A DNA stretch of 64,000 nucleotides from Varroa destructor (taxonomy: Eukaryota > Arthropoda > Arachnida > Mesostigmata > Varroidae): the NCBI RefSeq assembly GCF_002443255.2, contig NW_019211458.1:22385325-22449324 (forward strand), given 5' to 3'. Below the pieces are notes generated by a model. It did no database searches. It saw only the letters and a program-made list of their open reading frames with translations, and was not told the DNA's origin. The translations under genes and the position numbers were made by a program. Below, in pieces: positions 14,301-26,300 of this stretch. Each line of letters begins with the position of its first letter. The stretch's first letter is position 1.

Positions 14301-17300
14301 GCTTTTTTACTAAGCTCTTCCCATTTCAGCGAAAGATCGCCTACAATATTATTAGCTACCTCAACTGATTTACTTATAATGATGAGAATTAGCATACTTA
14401 GCTAAGCTGATCTTTTTGTTTGTTTGTTTGTTTGTCCAGTTCTGAAAGCACTTTTTTGGTTTGTCAGGTTTCATAGTGTCGTCCCACCATTTATCAGCAT
14501 TCGTGTGTTCTTGTGCCATACTCATAATAACAATATAGATAAAAAAGCAAGGGAATCTTTTTGCGAGACAAATAGAAATGCGTAAATCGAGAAATCGTGG
14601 ATAGTGTCCTGCTTTTCAATCAGTGTAGCTAAGCAGTCCGTATCAAGTCGATCCTACCCTTTGCTACATTTTGCTCTTCTGTAACTCGCGTTGCAATGAG
14701 GAATGTGCCGCTTAACGCTCAGTACCAGACACGAACAGTGGGGAGCTTTACTGGTCGCGTATTTGACAGTGGCATGCGACCTCGGTTGTGTTTGCCATTC
14801 TTCCGGCACGAACTATATAAGTAGTACTAGTCATACTTCCGTAAGTGGCGTCCACGATTCTCTAGTACGTGCTGTCTGCCATTTTTTCCCGCCATGTCGA
14901 AGCCGATGTCGGCATTGTGTTTGCATCCATTTGCATTTCGAATTTCAAACTCTAGGGAACGTACGGATAATTTTTGGCCCTTTATGAGGAATAATCATTC
15001 TACTTGGTCATGTCATGTAGAAGTTACGTATCGTTCGTGACGGGGCTCGAAGCAATGATCAAGTGATTATGTATGACGGTCAAGCAGCGAACTTGAAATA
15101 GCTGAATTTTTTCAAATATATACGCAACAATTGATCATATCGACACTGACACACTGACTGAGCTTGAAACGATGAGTTCAAGCAAAAAGGTCGGTAATGT
15201 GGCGCCATTTAAAATTGCCACTAAAGAGGCTGTTTCAGCTGGCCGATACGAAACGTCTCGACGTACCTACTTAGTCATCACTTGTGTGACATCACTTGCG
15301 TGATAATCATTCGATCAATGGGAGACAAACAATATGGCGACAATCGTCGATGTAGTTTCTGTTCAACAATCCGCTGCCTTAGACGAATAGACCGTTCGTT
15401 TGCAGAAACGATCTCCCATTTCACCTATTATAATTCGAATGTTATATCGCCGTTGAAAGCTTGCCGTGGCGCGCTCTGCTGGGCGCACTACGGAAGGTTT
15501 TGACATAGGATACGCACAATATGGCCAAAAAATTATGTTATGACAAGACCATGGCCGGACCATTAAATAATAATACGGTATGAGATAATGATGAAAATAG
15601 TCTTACACAAGGAGCGTAATTCTTTATACGGTTACATATCCATAGCGAGAATTGTGAGGGGTTGCTTATCCTCTGCTTTATTTAATGCTGCGGTGTTGCT
15701 CTTCACGAGCAGATTTACTGCCCATTGCAAGCGCGCGAGGCATCTCGGCTGCCCATCGGCGATATGCTATTTTTAGAGTTTAGACTTTCTATCCACTTAA
15801 GCGATGATTCGATTCTTCTATATATAAACACGATATCTATTGCATCCACATATACTTTATATGAATACAAAACGAACATTCAAAAGATCACAAAACGTCT
15901 TTCTTACTTTGTCTAATCGACCATCATTATGCGTGTAGTACTTGGATATTTGTGTTCCCGTTTTTCCGATCATAACTTTCGTTTACATTTTTAGCTCACC
16001 GTAACTAATTATCATTGTGTATCGTGAGTGACAAGCGTTACTGCGGTCCGTTTTGTTTGCAGCCAGAGCTGATGGTTCCGCCGTGCAGTCTCCCGCCATA
16101 GACGCGTCGGATTCCCTATGCCGGTCCCTCGACACCGCGTGCGCCAACTTATGGATCTCGATTCAATGTAAAGTGACTAAGGTCAGTATAATAAATCTAT
16201 TTAGTGACACAACAAACAAAAACGAAGAAAATGCAAAAGCTCACATTACTAGGGATTTCATAGCAGAGTATGAAGCTAAACTGATATGGTATATTTGTGA
16301 TTTCGAGATCACAGTGTAATGAATACGTCCACTTACGCCAACAAGCCAAGGTAAAAAGACGTAAATTAACGAATGACTTTTTGCGATGTTTGCGGTACGC
16401 TATTCACGTGTGACGCGTCATAGAGCTGTGTTCCACGTTGGGAACTAACCGATTCCTCGGCCGTTGGAAATGACACTGAACTCTGCGCATTGTGCAAGAA
16501 AATGGTTAAGCAAGCTAGACATCAACTTCTCACCAACGAGACTCAGTCTGAAATAAGGCAGGTTGTCGATGGATCTTGTGACATCTTTCTGCCCGTCACG
16601 CCTCTGAATACCCTGTGCAAAAAGCTGATGAATTTGTTTGTAGATGAGCTTAATGACGTGCTTGTATCCAGGATGAATCCCACCCAAGTATGTAGCATTT
16701 GCGGTCTTTGTTGGGCGTCGACCAAAAAAGCCGGGCTATTCGATCGTGTTAGCTACGTAACGCTTTCCAAGGAACATGAGGAGGCCAAGTGCAACGCTTG
16801 CAAAAACACCATCAGACGAGCCGTGTCCTTCGCTGAATTAATTCCTCAGGTATGATACTTACTGGAACGGATCGCAGTATACATATGTAGTACTTACGAG
16901 AAAGAAATGTTTTGATAGGTAGTATATACAAACGGGTATTGTGCTATTCGCTCGTATGGTAATGTCTGCACTGCGATATGGAAACCACCGCCAGGGTTTG
17001 CCTTTGGGATGGAGAACTTTGGTAAACGGCCTGCAAAGACGTTTCACACATTTTTAGAGCGTTTTTAATGACAGCTTACCACTTTCCACGTTGTTGAGGC
17101 CGGTCTGTCACTTTGCATCAAAGTAAGACAGACGGAAGCCTATTTTTAGTTCGTGAACAGATCCCACAGCTTTTCAATCCTCTTCTTCGTTATTAACCAA
17201 TAGGGTTCAAGCAACCGCTACGATAACAGCAGCAACAACAATAACGATGACAAGAACGGCGCGCACCACGGGATGCCTCTTAGAACGTGTCTGTAGGCAG

Positions 17301-20300
17301 ACATCGCGCTTTAACTAGAGCAACTTTACGTCAGATAATTCTCTATCAGAGTCCATATTCTTTTCTCGTGATAATTGTAGACATCATCGAAATTCACAGA
17401 AAAATCTGCTGTGTACGACATCGAGACCGCGCAAAGCTTCGATCTCCCTGATGCCGTTTATATAAAAATGCAATAAATAGTAAACAGTAGATTTTCATAG
17501 GAGAATACGTACAATGGATCGTTTAAATAGATTTTTGTTTCTACAGGAATCGGTTGCTTCTTTTTGACTTTTCGGATTATTTCAAAGCTTATGTACGCAC
17601 CCTGTTGCCTGTGTTCATAGTCGACTCTCAGCTGTTATTTCTGCGATATATCTCCGTGCCACTGTTTAAAGTTTCTTCACTGCAGGTAGCCCTAAATAGG
17701 CCTATTAAACTACCAAAGGTTGCTATCCGTCGTAGGCAGACATTTTTACCTGTACGTGCCGGATGAAGGTAAGAGTGCAGCTTATGTTTTAAAAAGGGGC
17801 TTTGCTACGCTTCTATGAGCCCGTAACATTCGTAAATTTCTATAGTGCAATGCAAATACTACTATCCGACACATGAAGCCGTAACAGGTTACGCTCTAAT
17901 AAGGGTATGCATTAAATGTGTTTTGTCGAAACCGGGGTAACAGCGAACGAAGATAGCTAATATTAAAATGTAATTCTTCTATTCTGGCAGGATAAGGTCG
18001 TTGATGGCTTCATGAAGATTTGCGAAGTCGAATCTGGAAACAGAAAGCAACAGGTATCCAAGCGACTAAAACGATCCCGATTTAAACGAATGAAAAATAC
18101 TGACGTTTTGTCGAACCGCCATTTTACTGACATGAAATTTTCTAGCGAATAGGCGTCCAAGTACGTTGGATTGCGGTTGCCGTAACGTAGCTAGCAACCT
18201 ATCACCTAGGTTCACCTTTTTCGCTCAAAAACTACTAAACGAGAAACAATCTGAATAACACGTTTCTGACCGTTTTCAGTGCGAACAGTTTGCGCAGATT
18301 TATGTTGACAAATTATTCGAAGCCGTCAAGAAGGATGTGAGTAACATCGACCTAAAGTTGTCCTCTCGCACCTCTAAAATCAGTTATTTACAAAATATAC
18401 CAGTGTAGTCATGGTAGCTTTTTGCTAGATGTAGATTCGAGGCAACCCTTGCCGTGAGAAAAATGACTTTAGACCGTGTACTCAGAACTGATCATCGCAC
18501 CAGAAGCAATATTTCCTAGTGGATAAAAACGTATTGGTTTCTCTGCTAAAGACTCCGGAACGTTCATGTCAAGCCCTCGAGCAATGCCCGGGAGATATGT
18601 TGCCGACGTCGAACTTTGTCAACCTTAGACCGTACGGAGATGTTCAATGCGAGTTTTGTGAAGCAATGCTGCATCAGCTAATTGTTCAGTTTAATAATAC
18701 TACTACCAAGCTGCAAGTTAAAGCTGTCCTTGAAGGCATCTGCAGGGACATCGGTTCCTTGGCCAAGGAGGTAAGAAGCGTTCGCTGATCAACGATAATG
18801 GATAATCATATTAGCGACTATCTGTATCTTGGTTTACGAATAGGTCATCATTCAAGCCGTTCAGTGCCGTTCCGTGAAACAAAGCTGCTGAAATGACTAC
18901 AAAAACGATAGCTGTTTAAACGCCAAGCGAATATTACTACCAGTATTATCCAATGCTATTAGAACGAAATAGGAGTACAATGTTGATATATACGTAGACG
19001 AGAGGTTTTACGTATCCGGCAATTTGCTTACGCGCAGTGTGTTACGTGTTTGTTTCGCCAGCGTGTAGGGCCTCTCAGACACACTCATATCATTAATGGG
19101 GTGTCTGTTTCTAGTTGAAAGCTGCCTAAAAATACTGCTGCAGCAACAGCATCAAGCGGAGAGTATTTCGGAATCGCTTAAGCATTGAAACGGTCATACT
19201 TGGGTTTTGAAGTAGATAAAAATACGTTCTAATAATCACACATATGTCTAATTAAAATCGCGTCATGTGACTGCTACGTATTGAGCTTTAAGTATAAATT
19301 GGCTGTTTAAGTGTAAATTTGGCTCGCTCTGAGTGATCATAACCGAGTTTTCGTTCCTGTAACGTTCCCTAATCTAATAATCATAGCAGAAGGCTATATG
19401 ACGAAAACTTTTTGTATACGCTTTGTCTGCAGTAAACGTTTATTCCGAGAGTTAGATATCGTCACGTAAATTCTGTCCTATGTCTCCTTTACTCGCCAGC
19501 CTGGTCGGCCCTCCAAATGGCCCGTTTTGATGCCGCGAGCATCCAAGTTGCAGGTTGGCTTTTAAAAAGACGAAGAAATTTCTGCAAACTAAAAAACTGA
19601 GGGATGTTCAGGACATGGTTCGTTATCGTCTTTATGTACTTGTCAAATATTGCTAGGCCGTTATCGTAATGGGGCACCCAGATGGCGTTCTGCGCCGCTA
19701 AATACTGTCACGAACCGTCCAAGTGGGGTGATGTGATAGGCTTAAAGGGAGGCTGGGCTAGAATATCGTTAACGAGAACCTGCGCCTTGAGTGCAGTTAA
19801 GGATCTCGCATCGATAGAGCGGTGGCCGGGAGGCACTAACGGCCATTTGCGGTATGCTTCTGCTTTCAACATCTAGCTATAACTCGCTGGATTGTAATTA
19901 TCTGAAAAAGATCAAAAATTCTGGTGGCAAGGACGTCGAGGCCACCGAGGGAGGCGGGCTCATCGGGCACATTGTGGCATTACGACTAATGTACATCGTA
20001 TCAGATCGCATATGATAACCCACCTTCATTTGTTTGCAGTGTTTAGATCAAGTGACGAAGAACTTCGACGTAGCTTACGATGGACTGCTCAATTTTCTGG
20101 TAAATTAGTTTGCGTTCTATTTGTATTGTTTTAGTTATATTTACTAAGTGTTAGGTATGTCTACGAAGTTATTAAGTGAATAGTAGCGAACGAAATACAT
20201 TCGTTTGCTATGAAAATTGAATTTTCTAGCAGAACAATGAATGCAGAATAAGGAACTAAAATGATTGCATTTCTTTCTCAGAATTCTCCTGTGGTTTGCA

Positions 20301-23300
20301 GGCTTCTAGGTCTGTGTTCGGCTTCCGCGAAGTTCGAGGTCACTGCAACGACCGATTCACTGCCGATGGCTCGACTAACTTCTGCGATAAGCCGACAAAA
20401 CAGTACGTGACATGCGAGAGCCATTATACTCTATTAGCGGTTTGGCTGCACTTACGGAGACGGCAAACAATATCGAGGACAACTTTTTACTAAAATTATT
20501 ATCCGCTTTTAGTTTTTATTTAAATTTCTCGTTATTTCCCCTTTTAACACCCCGCCATTATCAGCTGAGTTACAGACTTGATAACGACGTCTAATCCTTT
20601 ACCTGCCATTTCATTCGAATGGAACAGCTTTCAACTGATGCTGCAGTACGGATACCCCCTAAGAGCCTAATATGAAGCATTTAAGGGCCCGTTCTTGGCT
20701 TAAACTAATATTTATGCTAGGCAATGCTGTTACTATAAAGCTTCCATCGAGGAGTCTTGTGTCTCTTGATAAACTTACCTCTCTCTGCATTCCCTGTTCA
20801 TCTAATATGCATTATTGGAGACTAATACCGCGCCACTTGATTTGACCCTGTTTTTGTCGTCTTCATTTCAAACTGGTCCAGCCGGCAGATCCACTTCTTC
20901 TGCTAAGCAGCATCCATTAGTGTTCTGTTATTTGATCGAAGTTGCATGGAATACGCATTGGTATATGATATCAGTGACACCCAGATGCATTTACAGAGAT
21001 GAGCATAGAGGGTGCCGCATGCAGCGCCTGCACGTATATTGCGAACGCCACCTTCCCGGGTGACACCGTGGCACTGGGCAAACTTATCCTTTAATTTTTT
21101 GTTTCGCAAGCTGTCTATTACATCTTCACCGTATCTAATAGCAATATAACAGAGAACAGGTCTGTGTAACTGCACGTTAGCATCGTATGTGAATACAGAA
21201 CACCCAATAAATCCCACATTCGAAACACTGCGTGAAAACTTACATGCATGGCATAATGTTAAAGGGCTTTTTGGAGATTCTGTTGTACGATTTAAGCTTT
21301 GTTGCACCCGCGAATAGAGAAAATGGCACGCATTTTGTTGACAGAAATCTGCCGGTATGTTCCGTCGACTGCGTCTGCCCGAACTCAATTCTACTGTACC
21401 CTACTACTACTACTACTACTACTACCGTAAAAAAAAAACGCAAGGGATACGTAAGGAAACGACGTGGACACGAATTAACCATAACTATGCACATATTTTA
21501 CTCTTATTTCGAGGACGTCACGACGTGAAGAGACTGAGCTCGAACAAAGCTTGAGAGATTAATTGATCTAGCTTTAAGATGATGCGTGCCACATTCTCTT
21601 CGGAACCGTGGCAAATCAGTTTGCTTGCGTAACTTGCGCTGTGTTCATCGATTTCCTTAGATAACTCGTCTACAAAAGCACTTCGATTGAAGTGTCTGAT
21701 GTACTTGACGACGTAGCACACTCCCGTTCCTGTATTCAAACTTCAACGAAGTACCGTGTCGACACGAAATGTCCATAAATAGAAGTTCGATCACATGGCT
21801 TATATAGGTCGCATAGAGAGCACAGCAATAACCGGATAAACAGATCAAACTGAAGTAAGCGTGCAGTCGAAAGCAGAATTAGAAATTCAAATCTAGAATT
21901 CTGCGTTTGTCGGCTTTCATCGAACCTAAATAAGTAGAATACTTGCAAAGAAAGAAATCACTTCATTTAAAGAAAGAAACAAGAGGGGCATAAAAAAAAA
22001 ACTTGATCCAATTTTCGAATAAGATTACTGATTATTTTTAGTTTTGAAAAAAAATTAACACAGAGCTCATTTAATAATTCAGGTCAAGGTGAAAGCCTTC
22101 GCTGAAGACCTGTGTGTATTTCTTCCGTTTGGCCAATTCACATGCATGGATTTTTGTTGCGACTATCTTCCCCTTACTGATTCATGATCATGAGCCCAAG
22201 TTGGACTCCGAATGGATCTGCGGAACGCGCCTTTTCTGGTGCAACAACAGACCCCCTACTCCTCGTCCGGATATGGGTTGCATGATATTATGATACGATC
22301 GGTTGTATGCTTTAAACATTACGAAAACCATGTTAACTAGACAACACCTCTCTTGAAAGATTTTCATGCATTGTGTTGTGCAAAAAAGAAGCTGTCAATT
22401 GTTCCTGTTTTAAAGCAGCTCTCTGTTCCTGTCAACACCATAGATGTCAAAGAGCTCGAATGTCAAGTTTGTCGTTTCCTGCTACGAGACATCCGAGCGC
22501 TTCTTCCTGAGAACAAAACCGTGGGATTTGTAGAGTATGCTATGGAAGGGGTGCGCGGACTGATAGTGAATTTGCAGTTGCGCCGAAAATGCTTCAACCT
22601 TATTGATATGTACGTACTCCGAGACGTAAAAGCCATCATTGAGGAGGCCAACGTTAATGAACTACGTAGCCAGGATCAGCTGCGGCTCCCGCAAACTCAC
22701 TTAATCGATGCGTTGCAACGCTTGGAAGCAGCAAGCCTCCAGGAACCATCTCAGAACTGTACTGTATGTATGACAGCTATGGAATGGGTGTTCCTGTTCG
22801 CCAACGGACGAAGACACAGAGTAAGCATCAATAACACCTCGAAATGATTTGACTGTTCAGCATAAAGGCCTTTTTTAGCAAGGCTTGTTGATCTTGATCC
22901 TGTCGTGGTTGGCGACAATAACCAGCGAATGAAGGCGATATCGAACGGTCCAATAGGTCCAAACGGCACCGTTAAAAAAATAGTCGGTAATTTAGTACAT
23001 CTTTGTTTAGGTTGTAATTAAATTCGCTCTCGATGAAGTATGCAACAAGTATCCGCAAATTCTCGTTCCGTGCAAGCGTTTCAAGGATACGTACGCTCCA
23101 CAAATTTTGGACCTTATCGAACATCACAACGTGACAACAGCTGGTGGGGTGTGTAAGCTTCTCGAGATTTGCCCCAATGCTACAAGCGTGTTTTTAAACT
23201 TCACAGATAATCGCAAACCCATTAAAATCAGTCTGAATGACGTCGTTAGTCGGGACCAAGACCCGTCCCTGAACAGCGTCTGCACTACATGCGAGCTCGT

Positions 23301-26300
23301 TGTTTCGTGGGTAGCAACTATGCTGAACGCAACGACAACTGAGGTGCGTACGAGTGTCGCGGTTAAACAACGATTGCGATTCCAACAACAAAATAGAGAA
23401 GATCGATGATTTTTGTAAGGTGTTCTTTAAAAAATTCCTCGATCGTCTTCATATGGCGTCTTTCTGCACTAGATCCGTTTTTGAGTCACGAAGCGCGCCT
23501 TCAGAATTGCACAGAAATCTATGATTTAAAGAACTATTCAGTGCGCTTTGCCCTGAGCATGAGCTACTCAGACAATTCGTTGAATTAGCGATTCTCTAAG
23601 TTGTATTGACTTGTCGATTAATGTGCTCTTCAGAATGATATCATCGCTTTGATTAATGAAGTGTGCGACTCTTCATGGTTTCCTGATAACCAGCGCAACG
23701 AGTGCCGGAACATGGTTGCGGCCTACGGAAGCTTAATTATGCATTTACTCGTTAACGCGATGGACCCCCATAAAGTCTGTACGGAGATCAAGTTCTGTAC
23801 AGAGCTTACCCAGAATCGTGGTATGTTTGGTCTCTTCCGCGATGAGATAAGAAATAAACAACAAATTGATATTGACGCTGCCGGTGAGCTGGTGCGAATG
23901 ACAGAGATGGCTTCTACTAATGCATTTCAGTGTTAGATAAATACTTACGGCAGACAAGCTTTGGTAGTATCCTTCAGTGACCTTGCGTTGCGTCGTTTTT
24001 GTCTATTTCTTTTTACCTTTTCGCATCTATCGTTGTTTGGGCGTAACCGTTCTTTTTACTATACATCCTTTGTTTTCAAAGTACTAACTGCATTTTTCGG
24101 TATTAACCCAATCATTTTTTGCCTGTTTGAACATCTGGAGCGTTCACTAACAGCACAAATGGGCATACCTAATACTATCGCCAATGTAAATCGTTAATAC
24201 GTTTTTGCAGTAATGCGCACAGCAGAGAAACCTGCTGAGATCGGACATGAAATCTGTGAAATGTGTCAACTTGTCGCCAGGTACCTTGTCCGGGCTCTGA
24301 ACGTAAGTGATTATACGAACGAAATTATAATTCATCTTGTCACTTCTCGCTGATCGGGCTCGCCACCCTGTGTGACCAATCTAAAGTGTTTATAAAGTAC
24401 GTAGTGATAAGGAAATCTTTATGTGAGCCAGCTATTGTATCAGTTATTTACATCTGTGCCATTAATGATAATGTCACCGCAAGAGCGGATAAGATGGGTG
24501 TTGTTGATGTGTTAAAGTACGCTGCTTACGGAAAGCCTTGATGCGTATCGAATTCCTCTACTAGAACGACGATGCGAAGGACAATATTGAAGCAGTCTTG
24601 CAACAGATATGTTTGCTTGTTCCCGCGGACCCTGCTAAGTGCCAAGAGTTTGTTGACGAGCACATCGAAGCTCTCTACAAAAAACTCCGAAAAGACGTGA
24701 CGGTTGACCACATCTGCAAGGGTTTGCACGTATGCGACCAACCGAGACAAACAACATTCGCAAAGACCAGAAACTGTGTCAGAGTTGCAGGTCAGGGTTG
24801 CATCCTGTGCGCTGGCATTTCCGAATGGGTTCTCGCTAAGATCAGGAGTATGAAGTCCAAAACCGAGATTCTTGCGGGCTATGAAAGGCTGTGCTCGATT
24901 CTTCCTGGGAAGGACCGCGCGGAGTGTCAGAACGTCGTCGATACTTACGGAGAAATAATCTATAACCTGATCAGACAAAACGTTACCTCCGAGCAAGTCT
25001 GCAAATCGCTGCTTTGCTGCGTAGCCCGTCAACCACAGGACAAACATTGTGAGCTCTGCAAACTAGCCGCGACATGGATTATCGATGAGGTTAAGGTGTG
25101 CACATTTGATGATGTGAAGGGGTTGAAACGCAGCTTTTTCAAAAATTATATAAACATATTAACATACGTGTTCGACTAATACTGCTTATGGTAAAGAAGA
25201 AATGGCCGACTAGAAAAAAATAAGAAACAATAGAACAAAATAGACTTGGTATTGCAATGTTTCTCTGCCAGTGACATCGGATGATGTCGCAGTGCTTAAC
25301 AAAGCCCGCACAGAACCTCCCATCGGCACTAACAATGCAATCATCTTATTTAACCAACTACGCTGAGCAGAACCTGACGAAATCTGCCGGTACTTAAGCT
25401 TGTGTAGTTCCACAGAAGCCAAATATGTGTCCTCTGCGCCCCCGCAGCTTCGTGGTCTGTGGACGAGCTGATGCTATGTCCTTCAGTCTGTCCTTGCCTA
25501 AAGAGCTTTAAGGCCTATTTATAATATAATATAGTATAATAATAGTAATGCAATCCAATAGTTTCGTTTACGAAGAATCGCTAATCTATTACGTTCAAGA
25601 AAATATGCTCTTCGTTCCTGCATCTCGGCAGCATAAAGGTGCGATCTATCATACTGTTCTCAACAATATTAAGGTGTACCGATGAATATTTATGCTTTTC
25701 TGTGATCCGAAACGCTCTGATCTATCGCTTCTTGAACAGCTGCCTATTTTCTAATATCGATAAAATATCGACGTAAAGACCACGTGACGTTTTCATTTCT
25801 CTAGTGACATGTTTATGCTGCAGCCGGGCACACAAATCATTTGCAATAATAACACGTACAAGCTTTTCCTATAAAATCAAACGCATCATCTAAATGTGCT
25901 GCTAGACAGCTTAAAATCGTATGCGTGTCGGCGTAACACACCCTCTGATTCGGGTCTTGTAGAGCACAGATGATTTAGGCTACTATTCGAGACGTTTAGA
26001 CTGTTCGATGTGACCCCAAGTTCAGATATCGAAAATCATATTTAATTTATATTTTATATCTTTGATTACCTAATTTTATCTAATCTCGTTGACCGAGTAC
26101 CCGGTCTCATATTAACAAAAATGAGCAAGAAATATACCAACTTTGACCGATTTATCCTAACATTTCATCAAGGTATGTACATATATGTACTGTAAAACCT
26201 GGATTATTAAGATTGCCTGACAATATAATGTGAGAAGGTTGAACTATTAGCGAGTGAGAAACTGCTGTCATCTTACCTATTTTTTGTAATGCATTGCGCA

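Larger units (their letters stand above)
11358..16062 (+). other. Intron 1 of saposin gene
   Basis: A 4.7-kb intron with GTAAGT donor and TTTGTTTGCAG acceptor. It contains a pair of related 84-base repeats (11711 and 12393) and a GTTT microsatellite near 14413-14437. Several 60-95 codon open frames occur but none shows motifs or splice support, so I leave them out. Confidence 0.8.

Noticed and set aside
18520..18551. Alternative exon 6 start after TTTCCTAG.
   Set aside because: It does not join exon 5 in phase and would add residues that disrupt the conserved spacing between C4 and C5 of D2.
20903..21388. 161-codon frame on the - strand across tentative exon 9.
   Set aside because: No motif, no splice support, and it overlaps the clear saposin CxxC segment on the + strand.
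24526..25047. 173-codon - strand frame opposite exon 15.
   Set aside because: Shadow of the saposin exon, which has the six-cysteine pattern and splice sites on the + strand.
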